From contig JAHHID010000053.1 in the NCBI GenBank assembly GCA_019359015.1, positions 1 to 51,933 of the forward strand: a DNA stretch of 51,933 nucleotides, read 5' to 3'. How positions within the stretch are numbered: the first letter of the stretch is position 1; the number at the start of each line of letters is the position of its first letter. Below the pieces are notes generated by a model, which ran no database searches, was not told the origin of the DNA, and was given only the letters and a program-made list of their open reading frames with translations. Below, piece by piece: positions 8,680 to 18,200 of this stretch. The translations under genes were made by a program, and so were the position numbers. The DNA comes from Spirirestis rafaelensis WJT71-NPBG6. GTDB lineage: Bacteria; Cyanobacteriota; Cyanobacteriia; Cyanobacteriales; Nostocaceae.

Positions 8680-9474
8680 CTATCTATTTTTATTGATTCC
8701 GCCACCATTTTTTAGAATTAGCTCATCTTTGCTAATTTTTTGTACACTCCATAAACTTTTATATTCTTCTTTATAATACTTTTCTAACAACCATAAATGA
8801 TTATCACCAAAATCTATAAAAACTGGTTTTGTAGCGTTGAACCATGCACCTCTTTTATGCTTGCAATCAAATAGGTGATGTCCAATATAATTGTTTTCAA
8901 TCTCTTCTTTAATATCTGACATGAAATGAGCTTCAATCATATGAAAATAACGTTTTGCTGACTTAATATCTTCATAATATTTAGGATCATCGGATTCTTT
9001 ATGATATGTAATTCCTCCTGGGTGAAATATTATATCTTCAAAAAAATTTAAATTAGGACGTGGTAACTTTTCTGATATATGAAAATTATTTTTAAACTTT
9101 TCCCCATTAATTATCCAAATCATATTGCCATAAAAGTTTTCTCTTGAGCGTAGTTCATCCTCATTTATTGGTGAATTTTGAATTTCTATAACCATTCCAT
9201 TATTCGTTTTTATATCAGCTATATGTTTTTCTCCAGTATTCTCATCAAAATGAATTACTTCTTGATTATCTTTATTAAAATAGCTCTTCCATAATCTGTG
9301 CCAAGCGGTTTCATTTTCCCACCAAGGATCACATTTCCTTAAAGATTTATGTGCCCAATGCCAAACTTTACTGTTACCGCATTTTGAACTTGTCGGACTA
9401 CCACATAAGCAACAGATACCTTTTTGGTTTGGAAAAGGTTCCTGTTTAATTCCATCTACAAGTGCATACTTCAA
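8680..9474 (-). CDS. CoiA-family nuclease-like protein
   Basis: 264 aa. It starts with TTG, supported by AGGAG nine bases upstream; no in-frame ATG lies near. The N-terminal zinc-binding module has Cys21-x-x-Cys24, Cys32 and a VWHWAH motif (His39, His42). Next comes a PD-(D/E)xK-like core: WWENETAWHRLWK (Glu55, His59), GEKHIADIKT (His84, Asp87) and VIEIQNSPI (Glu97). This order matches the competence protein CoiA family, in which the nuclease domain is linked to processing of incoming DNA. The gene is AT-richer than its neighbours and stands alone, consistent with horizontal transfer. The ~130-residue C-terminal part is not recognised. Confidence 0.8.
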   Translation of the reverse strand: MKYALVDGIKQEPFPNQKGICCLCGSPTSSKCGNSKVWHWAHKSLRKCDPWWENETAWHRLWKSYFNKDNQEVIHFDENTGEKHIADIKTNNGMVIEIQNSPINEDELRSRENFYGNMIWIINGEKFKNNFHISEKLPRPNLNFFEDIIFHPGGITYHKESDDPKYYEDIKSAKRYFHMIEAHFMSDIKEEIENNYIGHHLFDCKHKRGAWFNATKPVFIDFGDNHLWLLEKYYKEEYKSLWSVQKISKDELILKNGGGINKNR

Positions 9475-9862
9475 TTTATTAAACTCCTGTTAATAAAATC
9501 ACTTAGTCTTGGTGTGACTGTGAAATTCATTTTTTACACTCTTAAGCCTGTGTAACTACTAAGTTTAATTTTTTCAGTGATATTACGGAATAAATAAGTA
9601 CTATTTTTACAATAAATTCGCTATTACTTCATTAATAATTCTAGTTTCCGCTTTGCACTGGTATAGATTAAAAATTTGCTAGTGGCTTTTAATATAGACT
9701 TGTTTCTATGATTTAGGCGATCGCTTGCGATTGGCATACATGTCGTCTTAGAGGCATTTAACGACTAGCAGAAGCTATTAACGAGCAATATTGCTTTATA
9801 ATCCGGAAAACTGGATACTCAGTGTGTTAAAGCTTAAGTATAAGTATCTTCCCATCCCAGCT
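9475..9862. promoter_or_regulatory. Divergent intergenic region carrying two shared leader motifs
   Basis: 388 bp. 9676-9715 repeats the 40-bp segment at 8569-8607. 9764-9776 (ACTAGCAGAAGCT, preceded by AGGCATTTAACG) repeats a motif present in both 790-bp tandem copies at 80-92 and 870-882, where it follows AGGCATTATGAGTA and AGGTATTGTGGGTA. A HIP1 site lies at about 9717. The motif placed just before the pentapeptide-CHAT start suggests a shared regulator site. Confidence 0.4.
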
Positions 9863-12235
9863 ATGTTATTAGACTACTCTGGTCAAAATCTTCGAGGACG
9901 CTCCTTTATAGGTCAAAACCTTGAGGGAGCTAATTTCAGCGGTGCGGATATCAGAGGTGCTGATTTTAGCAATGCTATCCTTAAAGATGCTGATTTTAAA
10001 GGTGCTGAAGCAGGTGTAAACCAATCTCTTCATTTTAAGTTATTTATGTCCAACGGTTTACAGTCTGCATTGGTAGGATTCTTACCTTTTTTTACATCTG
10101 TATCACTAGTAAACATTTTTAAAACGACCTATTTTGAAAATACTATCACTGTTATAGTGTGCCTATTTGTACAAGCAATTTTTATGATTATCACTGTTTA
10201 TAAGGGTTTAACAGTAAGTTTTGGAACCATTGTCATTGTTGGAGCTTTAACAGGAGCTTTATCCATAAACGCTACCCACTCCTTAGATGTCGCCTTTAGC
10301 GTGACTTCCGCCTTCGTCATTCCTTATGCCTTTGGCATCACTTTAGCTGTCGGGGTCGCTTACCACTTTGTTTTCATTTATGCCTTATTTGGAATTGAAA
10401 ACTCTCGCAACATCAAAATCATGAGATTCATCAGAATCATGAGCTTGATTACTGCTGGGGGTTCTGCTTTTAGCATTAGTAAAGGTTCGGCTTTCATGGC
10501 TGGGTCAACCTCCGTTTTCGTCCTGATTATTATATTGCTAGGTGAATATATTGGGCGGCGTAGTTTAGCTGGAGACGAAAAAGACGAATGGCTTAGGTCA
10601 CTTGCCATAGCCAGTTGTGCTATTAAAGGTACGAATTTTTATGGCGCTGACTTGACTAACAGCGATTTCACACAAGCTTTGCTCCAAAATACAAATTTTA
10701 AAAACGCTATTCTGACCCGTACCCGTTTTCACCACGCCAGAATGCTAGACTGTATTCGTCCTGGAAAAAGTTACCTGAAAAAGGCATATGTGCGTGAATT
10801 GTTAGTTACAGGTGAGGGACATGACAAAAACTTTGACCGTCAAGACTTGCGAGGGATTAACTTACAAGCAGCTAATTTAGTAGATACCAGTTTTATTGGT
10901 GCTGATTTAAGTGAAGCCAACTTACAAGATGCTGATTTATCCAGAGCAAATCTGAAGCAGACCCAACTCGACGGAACTGATTTTACAGGTGCTACTCTCA
11001 CCGGAGCATACCTCGAAGATTGGAATATTACCAGTAACACCAAGTTTGACGGTGTAAGGTGTGAGTACGTGTATATGCGATCGCCCACCAAAGAAAACCC
11101 CGACCCACACCGTAAACCTGACAACAGAGAAGAAGTATTTGCAGATGGCGAGTTTGGAGACTTTATCAAACCTATTTTTGACACCCTCGACCTTTATCAC
11201 AACCAAGGCGTTGACCCTCGTGCGATCGCTATTTCATTTAAACAACTAGCCGAAAACAATCCCGATGCGGAACTCGAAATTGTGGCAATGGAAAAACGAG
11301 GGCAGGATAAATTTCTACTTTGTGCTAAAACCGCAGCAACGGCTGGCAAATCTGAACTGAGTGCAGAATATTTTGATACTTATAATCACCTTAAAGCTTT
11401 ACCTGAACGAGAAATTAAATTATTGATAGCAGAAAAAGATAGCAGAATTCGTAGTTTAGAAACAATGATAGTTACAGCGTTAGAGCGCCCTAATTTTTAT
11501 GCAGAAACTTATAATAACCAAGGAGACACTATGCCTAAAAAAGAATCTAACTTCAACTTACAAGGCGCTCAATTTGGTGGTGGTCTTGTCGATGCTGAGA
11601 CAGTGAATGCTCATCAAATAGGCGGTAATATTACTAATAATGCTCTAGAACAACCAACTGAAACTAAAAATATCAATGCCAAAACAATTCTGATTTTGGC
11701 AACAAATCCAAAAACCACCCCACGTTTGCGATTGGATGAAGAAGTCCGAGAAATTGATGTTGGTTTGCAACGAGCTAAAAAACGGGAACTGTTTGACCTA
11801 AAGCAGCGCTGGGCTGTGCGTGTTCAAGATATTTACCAATCATTATTAGACTTTAAACCACAAATTGTCCACTTTAGTGGTCATGGTGCAGGGGATGATG
11901 GTTTGGAACTGGAAGATGAAACTGGAAAGATGCGGTTAGTAGATACCGTTGCGCTGGCTGAACTGTTCAAGTTGTTTGCAGGTAATATTGAGTGTGTTGT
12001 CCTCAACGCTTGTTACTCAGAAGTGCAAGCTATAGCGATCGCTCAACATATTCCCTACGTCATTGGCATGAATAAGGCAATTGGTGATAAAGCGGCAATC
12101 AAATTTGCAATAGGCTTTTATAGTGCGCTATGTGCTGGAGAATCTGTAGAGTTTGCTTATAAGTTAGGGTGCAATGTTATTCAGCTAGATGGAATTCCAG
12201 AAAATTTAACTCCTGTATTAAAGAAGAAATTATAA
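9863..12235 (+). CDS. Membrane pentapeptide-repeat protein with C-terminal CHAT domain
   Basis: 790 aa from the ATG at 9863; an upstream TTG at 9791 is also in frame but has no ribosome-binding site. Residues 1-52 are pentapeptide repeats (A(D/N)LxG type). About 60-225 contain roughly six hydrophobic membrane segments. About 236-400 are a second pentapeptide block, followed by a ~200-residue linker with a short coiled coil. About 610-790 form a CHAT peptidase domain with His674 (HFSGHG) and Cys717 (LNACYSE), then IGMNKAIGDKAA and FAIGFYSAL typical of the fold. The result is a membrane-tethered caspase-like protease with two β-helical scaffolds. Related CHAT/pentapeptide modules occur in bacterial effector systems; substrate and trigger are unknown. 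Confidence 0.88.
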   Translation: MLLDYSGQNLRGRSFIGQNLEGANFSGADIRGADFSNAILKDADFKGAEAGVNQSLHFKLFMSNGLQSALVGFLPFFTSVSLVNIFKTTYFENTITVIVCLFVQAIFMIITVYKGLTVSFGTIVIVGALTGALSINATHSLDVAFSVTSAFVIPYAFGITLAVGVAYHFVFIYALFGIENSRNIKIMRFIRIMSLITAGGSAFSISKGSAFMAGSTSVFVLIIILLGEYIGRRSLAGDEKDEWLRSLAIASCAIKGTNFYGADLTNSDFTQALLQNTNFKNAILTRTRFHHARMLDCIRPGKSYLKKAYVRELLVTGEGHDKNFDRQDLRGINLQAANLVDTSFIGADLSEANLQDADLSRANLKQTQLDGTDFTGATLTGAYLEDWNITSNTKFDGVRCEYVYMRSPTKENPDPHRKPDNREEVFADGEFGDFIKPIFDTLDLYHNQGVDPRAIAISFKQLAENNPDAELEIVAMEKRGQDKFLLCAKTAATAGKSELSAEYFDTYNHLKALPEREIKLLIAEKDSRIRSLETMIVTALERPNFYAETYNNQGDTMPKKESNFNLQGAQFGGGLVDAETVNAHQIGGNITNNALEQPTETKNINAKTILILATNPKTTPRLRLDEEVREIDVGLQRAKKRELFDLKQRWAVRVQDIYQSLLDFKPQIVHFSGHGAGDDGLELEDETGKMRLVDTVALAELFKLFAGNIECVVLNACYSEVQAIAIAQHIPYVIGMNKAIGDKAAIKFAIGFYSALCAGESVEFAYKLGCNVIQLDGIPENLTPVLKKKL

Positions 12236-12450
12236 CTTACGCATTGACATAAAGATGATGCTTTTATGCGGGGTTAATCTGGCACTGAATGCTTTACTCT
12301 AGGCACTTTTGGCTTAATGTCGTCTAACTACTAAATACCGACTATTCTCGCGTTCGCGGTGAATATAGGTCAGTTGCAATGTAATGACTAGGTAAGCAGT
12401 TACCAGTGGGTTATGAGTGGCGTTGTTGCGACCACTCTTAGGCAGGACTC

Positions 12451-13281
12451 TCAAGCCACTAAATCCCGATTCTCCACTAAGCGATCGTCGTGTTGTGAGT
12501 CATCGGTATCCGCATCAATTATCACTTCCTCGGTTGGAGTTAGCTTAGGCATATTTAGTAGTAATTCCTCCATACCCAAAGCTTTCATTTTTAAATCATA
12601 AACAGAGTTTATCCCCGACGTTAAGGCTTTTACTAGGGTAGAAGAATTCCTATCAGGGTCTAAAGATTCCACCAGTTCCAGAAATTTATTACGGACATAA
12701 TCGCAATCTTTTAATAAATTTCTCTGGGTGCGTTGAATCTCAGCCAAATGCCGATTAGTGTCCGTTAATGACTCAAACTCAGTCTGAAATAGTAAATCGT
12801 GCTCCTCATGCCTAATCAGACCCTCTATGGTAATTGCTCGTGATCTAGATTCTTTGGCTAACTTAGATATATCGATAATAGCTTTGGCTATCTGAGGTAG
12901 TAGTCGAGGTGGTACATCATCTGGGTTTTGTTGTAAGCGCGTAATCATGGCTTGGCAAATCGGCAGTAAACCTACAACAATATCGTCGGCAGCTATTGTA
13001 AGTTCTCGTTGCTTGTCAAGGTCAACTCGCAAATTCTTGCTTTTTAGTGAGGCACCCGACGACGCCTTTTCGCCCTTCGCTGGGTCGGTCTCCTCAAGCA
13101 ACTCGTTAACAAAATCAGCGTTTGCGATCGCAGCAATAAAATCTGCTTCCTTGCTCCAGCGAATCACACTTTGGCGTGAAACCCCACATTTATCAGCCGC
13201 CTCAGACTTAGTGAAACCTTGCGCTAATAGATGCTTGACCTGCTCTCGCTGATGTTTTTTCCGAACTGATGTTTCACCCAT
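12451..13281 (-). CDS. HTH DNA-binding protein, paralogue of 42210-43061
   Basis: 276 aa from the ATG at 13281. An in-frame GTG lies nine bases upstream, an arrangement also found in the paralogue. Residues ~8-45 form a helix-turn-helix: VKHLLAQGFTKSEAADKCGV then SRQSVIRWSKEADF. The remainder is predicted helical and conserved with the paralogue, especially the stretch SLDPDRNSS..KALTSG..VYDLK.KALG. It resembles terminase-small-subunit-type or plasmid regulatory HTH proteins. The homology continues ~250 bp into the upstream DNA, so gene and promoter were duplicated together. Its place beside the replication block suggests a role in plasmid maintenance (inferred). Confidence 0.7.
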   Translation of the reverse strand: MGETSVRKKHQREQVKHLLAQGFTKSEAADKCGVSRQSVIRWSKEADFIAAIANADFVNELLEETDPAKGEKASSGASLKSKNLRVDLDKQRELTIAADDIVVGLLPICQAMITRLQQNPDDVPPRLLPQIAKAIIDISKLAKESRSRAITIEGLIRHEEHDLLFQTEFESLTDTNRHLAEIQRTQRNLLKDCDYVRNKFLELVESLDPDRNSSTLVKALTSGINSVYDLKMKALGMEELLLNMPKLTPTEEVIIDADTDDSQHDDRLVENRDLVA

Positions 13282-13530
13282 ATGTTGCACTTAGATGCCT
13301 ATATTTTACACAAGTTACATTTATTCTAAGCGGATTTCCGCCTTTTTGAGTGTTTATTACACAAATGTAGCGATAAAAATTACATTAAATCGCTAGCCTG
13401 TGACGCAGCGTTACACTTTCAATTACAGCTACGAGCTTGTGTAGGCAAAAGTTAATAGCATCGCTTCAGTCGCGTAGTATCTCGTTTGAATACTTACTTA
13501 TGTGTGTAACAAAAGAATACGGGACACAAA
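13282..13530 (-). promoter_or_regulatory. Conserved upstream region shared with the 42-kb paralogue
   Basis: Read on the minus strand, this segment matches 41961-42209 in many blocks: TGTGTAACAAAAGA, TTCGTTTGAATACTTA, CTTTTGCCTAC, AGCTGTAATT, TAATGTAAT.TTTATCGC and AATAAATGTAACTT.TGTAAAATA. Conservation of non-coding DNA over this length in both copies points to a functional promoter/operator or leader RNA rather than chance. 13531-13686 shows nothing further except HIP1. Confidence 0.6.
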
Positions 13531-13686
13531 CCCAACGACCCACCGCTAGCCGACTCACTGCACTTTCGCCACTGGATACTACTTATATATTTGGCTTTAA
13601 CATCTTGATGCGATCGCAGACCCCGCCGAGCCACCAACCGCAGTCGATATGACCTCACATGGAACGCAGTCTCGCAACCTCAGCTT

Positions 13687-13944
13687 CTAGTCTTTCACCC
13701 GCAGTTCCAATTCTTCGACCTTCCTCACCCCCACTAACTCCCCTTTAAGCACTTTCCAAATCAGTTCATCCAACCGACGACTGCGATCGCCTGTCGCACC
13801 CAGCCATTCTTTTGACTCAGGCGAAATCGATAAGTGACAGCGAACTTTCCCTTGATTTCGTGCGATCGCTCCCAATCTCAAATTCGCTAGAGAATTCGGA
13901 TTCATTTTTCTTGCGCCCATGAGTTTCGTTCCGTTTAGTTCCAT
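13687..13944 (-). CDS. Small basic protein, possible DNA-binding
   Basis: 85 aa; in-frame ATGs also at 13920 and 13905. The sequence (NLRLGAIARNQGKVRCHLSI, then SPESKEWLGATGDRSRRLDELI) looks like small cyanobacterial plasmid proteins with a β-strand followed by two helices, compatible with a ribbon-helix-helix fold. The C-terminal third may be a short coiled coil. The direct repeat TTCCGTTTAGTTCCAT covers the start codon and recurs 44 bp upstream, a possible autoregulatory site. The assignment is weak. Confidence 0.5.
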   Translation of the reverse strand: MELNGTKLMGARKMNPNSLANLRLGAIARNQGKVRCHLSISPESKEWLGATGDRSRRLDELIWKVLKGELVGVRKVEELELRVKD

Positions 13945-13984
13945 GTTTGGATTTATCGGATCACAACATCTTTCCGTTTAGTTC

Positions 13985-14070
13985 CATTGATGGAGAGATT
14001 TTCTCCCGCCTAAAAAAATCTGACCTCCGACCGACCCGACCGCATCGACCACCATTGAATTCCTCCTTGG
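13985..14070. repeat. GACC-rich repeat, inverted copy of 51677-51785
   Basis: Reading 13985-14070 in reverse gives the same order of blocks as 51677-51785: GAATTCA.TG, runs of GTCGGGTCGG, CAGATTTTT, then AAAATCT.TCCATCAATG. The two copies are about 37.7 kb apart in opposite orientation. Each lies just beyond a rep C-terminal module (relics at 14089-14650 here, 51068-51646 there). Confidence 0.6.
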
Positions 14071-14088
14071 CTAATTTCCAGCCTTCCA

Positions 14089-14342
14089 TAGTACGAGCAA
14101 CTACATGATTTTGGGGCTAATTTCTCTGGCTTATTTTTAACGGGACGAAGCCTTATTTTTTTATAAGAAAATACTCTCGTTCGTCCCGTTGACTTTAGCT
14201 ATTCTGGGCATAGGTTTCAGCGATTTGGAATACAAAAAAAATGAGACAATGATTTTTTTTCTAAAAACCCCGTTTCAGCCTTTCTGAGGCAGCCCCCGAT
14301 CGCTCCGAACTGCTCTCCCAAAAACGCCTATTTGTAGTACAT
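14089..14342 (-). pseudogene. Relic of the CyRepA1 3' coding region, copy A
   Basis: Read on the minus strand, the sequence contains pieces of the C-terminal linker of the CyRepA1 protein (codons for AETHAQ, later KNKPEKLA) interrupted by stops and frameshifts. It also matches the rep remnant at 43089-43403 (TTCTTATAAAAAAATAAGGC against TTCTTAATAAAAAATGAGGC there). A 305-bp direct repeat of it lies at 14395-14650. Inside is a perfect AACGGGACGAA/TTCGTCCCGTT hairpin with an inner CTTAT/ATAAG stem. Confidence 0.6.
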
Positions 14343-14394
14343 TCGATGGATGTTTCTGAAATGCTGGGAAATCGCTTGCCTCTCAGCCCTTCGT

Positions 14395-14650
14395 AGTACG
14401 AGCAACTACATGATTTTGGGGCTAATTTCTCCGGCTTATTTTTAACGGGACGAAGCCTTATTTTTTTATAAGAAAATACGCTTGTTCGTCCCGTTGACTT
14501 TAGCTCCTCTGGGCATGGGTTTCAGCGATTTGGAATCCAAAAAAATGAGACGATGATTTTTTTTCTAAAAACCCCGCTTCAGCCCTTCTGAGGTCGGTTG
14601 CCGTTACTCAAGGTTGCTCCTCCAAAAGCTCCTATTTGTAGTACATTATC
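14395..14650 (-). pseudogene. Relic of the CyRepA1 3' coding region, copy B
   Basis: Direct repeat of 14089-14342 with few substitutions, including the AACGGGACGAA..TTCGTCCCGTT hairpin, the TTTTTTTTCTAAAAACCCCG stretch and the CTATTTGTAGTACATT end. Conservation of the hairpin in both copies may mean it is functional (origin structure or antisense RNA), or may just reflect a recent duplication. Confidence 0.6.
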
Positions 14651-14756
14651 TGGCTGCTAGCATCGCCTCAGAAGGAAGAAAAGCACCAACCATCCGACCG
14701 ACCCCCAATAAGCCGCTCTTTGTGCCACCAGCGACCGCTACGACTGTTATGACCTA

Positions 14757-14815
14757 GTGTCACCCCAGTGACCGCCAGTGACCGCCAGCGACCGCCAGCG
14801 ATGCGCCAGCGACCC
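14757..14815. repeat. Short tandem repeats GTGACCGCCA
   Basis: About five 10-bp units (CAGTGACCGC, CAGTGACCGC, CAGCGACCGC, then CAGCGATGCGC and CAGCGACCC) lie between the rep operon terminator and the rep relics. Direct repeats next to a rep gene are candidate origin sequences; otherwise this non-coding stretch (13945-14951) has only HIP1 and the relics. Confidence 0.4.
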
Positions 14816-14890
14816 AACCTTCATCCATAAATTTCATTTGGCTGCGATACGGAAACCGTCGCTAAAAGCGATCGCACCCCATGCGAGAAA

Positions 14891-14916
14891 CTCCCCTTCT
14901 GGAATTGGAAGGGGAG
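14891..14916 (-). terminator. Terminator of the CyRepA1 operon
   Basis: CTCCCCTTC (14891-14899) and GAAGGGGAG (14908-14916) form a perfect 9-bp stem with an 8-base loop, about 35 bp past the stop of the last minus-strand gene, followed on that strand by TTTCTC. Confidence 0.6.
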
Positions 14917-14951
14917 AGGGTGTTAACTGCATGTTTGGTTGTTAACGGTGT

Positions 14952-15194
14952 TTAGATACGAGGCGGTACGAGTACCAATTCTTTGTTTTTGGCGTTTTTA
15001 TACGCTAAGTAGTATTGGTCATTTTTCAGTTTGGTCTTGCAGGACAAACAACTTAAAACGAGAGATTTACCTTCTCCAGTAGTCAGCATGTAAGTTTTCG
15101 TAGTCTCGTTGTAATCATGCACCAGCCACTGTCTAGGCAGCGACAAATCCGGGGTGCGAGGGGTCTTAGAAACTGTTTGTTTTGAGGCATCCAT
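14952..15194 (-). CDS. Small protein downstream of the rep gene, unknown
   Basis: 80 aa; ATG with AGGAA seven bases upstream. It lies 23 bp after the CyRepA1 stop and before the terminator at 14891-14916, so it is the last gene of the rep operon. The sequence has SLPRQWLVHDYNETTKTYML, a CLSCKTKL motif (one CxxC pair) and a β-rich pattern ending ELVLVPPRI. No family is recognised. Its position suggests a replication accessory or copy-number role (inferred only). Confidence 0.65.
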   Translation of the reverse strand: MDASKQTVSKTPRTPDLSLPRQWLVHDYNETTKTYMLTTGEGKSLVLSCLSCKTKLKNDQYYLAYKNAKNKELVLVPPRI

Positions 15195-15217
15195 ATTTAA
15201 TTCCTGTTAATTAACGA

Positions 15218-18200
15218 TTAAGTTTGAGCCAAGGCATATCTTTCTTCCGTTTGCCAAAAATCCATGCAATCCTGCACCCACTGCTTTAGTGAGGCTGGGA
15301 CTAATTCTGATGCTTTGATAATTACGGAATCAAAGAAGCAATCCCGCAAATCTGCCAGCATCTCAGAACTTTCGCAAGCGCCGAGTAAAGCCGCCGCATC
15401 AGCTACTTGAAGTTCGCTTTGAGCCGCAATTATTGCAGCCTCGTCAGTTTGATTGTTAAGGATAGAGTTAAGGCGTAAAACCCACTGCTTAATCTGAATT
15501 AGTCGTGGCTTAAGCAATGACTTGCAGGCTGCTTTGAGACCATAGTCCGGCACAATAGCGCGAACCCCTGCCAGCATTTCAGAATCTTCGCAAGCGCCCA
15601 GTAAAACCGCCGCGTCAGCTAATTTCTCAGGAGTTGTCCAGTCTTCCGTATTGCCCTCTGCTACAGGGTTCTGGACTAATTCTTCTGGCTTATTTTCATA
15701 AGACTGAACTTCATTCTTACTTAAGAGGATTTGCTCGGTAGCCCCGTTGGTAGCAATCTGGGCATGGGTTTCAGCAATTTTCGTTGCTTCATTTTTCCAT
15801 TTCAAATTTAGAGCGTTAAAAACAGCTTGACGGTCTGGGTCGTTCACCGACTCCTCATCCAGCTTGTAGTACTTTATTTTGTTGTTTTTCTTGTAGTATG
15901 CTAACTTAAGCCCCAATCGCTCTAGGAGGCGATTAGCCAGCTTAATGGGAGGGATATCGTCTTTGACTGTAAAACCAAGTGCGGTTTTTATGGTTTTTTT
16001 GCTGGCTAGAGCTTTTTTGAGGAAGTTTTGACCACCGTCCGATTCACTGCTATATTCAGCCTCGAAGTCGTCAGATTTGATCCAATCTAGTACCCCACTT
16101 TTAATTATTGCCTCAATTTTAGGGGCATCTGTTCGCACGTCCCAGAGGCAAGTTACCCCTTTGCTAAATTGCAATAATTTGGACTTCCAGTGCTTTTCGT
16201 CCTTGTGAGCTAAAGCTTCGGGGTTCTGTAAGTGCCAATAGAGTTTAGTCTCGGTTAACCAGCTTCCATTGTCCTTGTGGACTGCTTTATAAACGAACTC
16301 TGGTGTAATTTCCAACTCAGGCAGATCGTGCTTTAGGAAAGCCTTATTGACTTTGTGTTCCTCTTCGGTAGTTCGGGCTGCTTTGCGCCGAAGTTCCTGA
16401 GCATCCTCAAAGGGGATATCTTCTGCGATCGCAGTCAATGTGGCATCGCGTCGCTTGATTTCTTCTTTGCCAGCAGTTACAGCATCGCCTGTATTGTTTG
16501 TCTCGTCGCCTTCCTCATCAATGATGTTATGCCCCTCTTCAATTAACTCTTGCCTTAGTTGCACCGCCAATTGGGATAATGAAAAATTCCTCCTGGCTGT
16601 CTGTTCGCAGTAAAGGTCAATATGTGGATTGTTCCAACTGCCATCAGCGTTCTGCATTCCTTGGATAATTTCTATCATCGCTGGGTAAATGTCTTTGTTC
16701 TCTGGGTTCTCAATTCCAGAAGCCTTCGCGAGAGCCTTTGCCTCGGCAAGGATTTGTTCTAAGGAAAATATCGCTGTGTCGTGGTAAGCAAGTGTTCTGC
16801 GCTTAATTTCTTCCGGTAAATAACTTGTAGATTCATTTTCAGACCTGCCACCGCGCTCCTTACACCACACGGTACGCGGTACTGGCTGTCTCACTCGCCC
16901 TAGCATTTGGCGACATTGCGATGGTTCTATAGTGCCAAAAAATAATCCATAAACGTGGCGAAAGTAGTGGACATCAAGAGAGCAGCCAACCCCTAGTGAT
17001 GGAGTGTGAATTAGTATCTTGGGCAGATATTTCAGGATGCCTTCGTTCGGACGTTTGACGAACTCTCTGCCGAAATCTTGTTGTGTCTCTTTTGAATCAA
17101 TCCGAATTAAACCTCCTTTTTCTTTACCTAAATACGGGTATTTTCGTATTAAGTGAATGCTCAAAGACTCAGCCTCTTTTTGATTATCGACCGCCACGAT
17201 GATAGGCTCACAGTCGGGGTCTTCCAGATGTGATTCTATTTGGCGCAAAACTATGTCGCGCTTATCTGTGTAGTATTTAACCTGCCACGGGTCGCCTTTG
17301 AAATCGTGCTTAACAACAAAAGGTACGTGATTAGGTGCGATCGCTTTAAAATAATTTACGGATATATCGGTGAGATCAGCGTCAGCGCAAATTATCAGCC
17401 CGCCATTATCAAGACATTCCTTGGATTTATCAGCAATAACTTGCAAAATCTCTGAGCGCTTTTCACGGCATGTAGAGCTAGTCACAATGTGGTTTAAATC
17501 TAGCTCGGTTTCGTCGAAAACTACCAAAGTGTTTGACCAATCCCGATGCTTTAATTTAGCCAGAGAATCTGCACACAAGCCGATTTCGTCGATATTTTCA
17601 ATAACGGATCTTGTCGCTAACTTTTCCCCTGCAAACTCACCTTTTCCTTCGGTATCTACGTCCTCAATATAAGTAAACTCCCATCGAACACCCTGCTCTC
17701 GCCCCAATGCAACGCGAGCAATGATGCTGATAAACTTCATTTTCCGTCCAAGATTCCAGACTCGCTCAATTATTGGTTCTGGGGCAGGTAAAACTTGTTG
17801 GAATTTAGCAAATAAATCTAGTTGCTCTGGAGGTAGTTCAGGTGCTTCTGGATGAATAGTTTTCTCTGACCAATAGCCGCAACATAAATCTTTAATCAAC
17901 TTGATTTGACGCGATTTACCAGAACCTTTGGGTGACTTTATGCATACAAGTCCCGAAGTCGGAATTTTACCGGGCAAATCCGGTAAATATTTCTGTAAGG
18001 GATCGCAAATTAGGTCAGCAGCGTAGGACAAACTATGCAGTCTCTTTTGGGCTTCCGCTACACGTTCCGAATAATTAGTTGGAGCAGCTTTGAGGTCTTG
18101 ACCTGGGATGCCCCTCCATTTGACGCAAAGTGCTTTAAATTCGTCAACCGACAAGTAGTGAATATCAGCTAACCTTTCTGGCGGTAGTTCATCGATATCA

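Noticed and set aside
8680-12235. CoiA-like nuclease and pentapeptide-CHAT protein as one two-gene defence system
   Set aside because: The genes are divergent, differ in composition and share no operon signal; adjacency alone is not enough.
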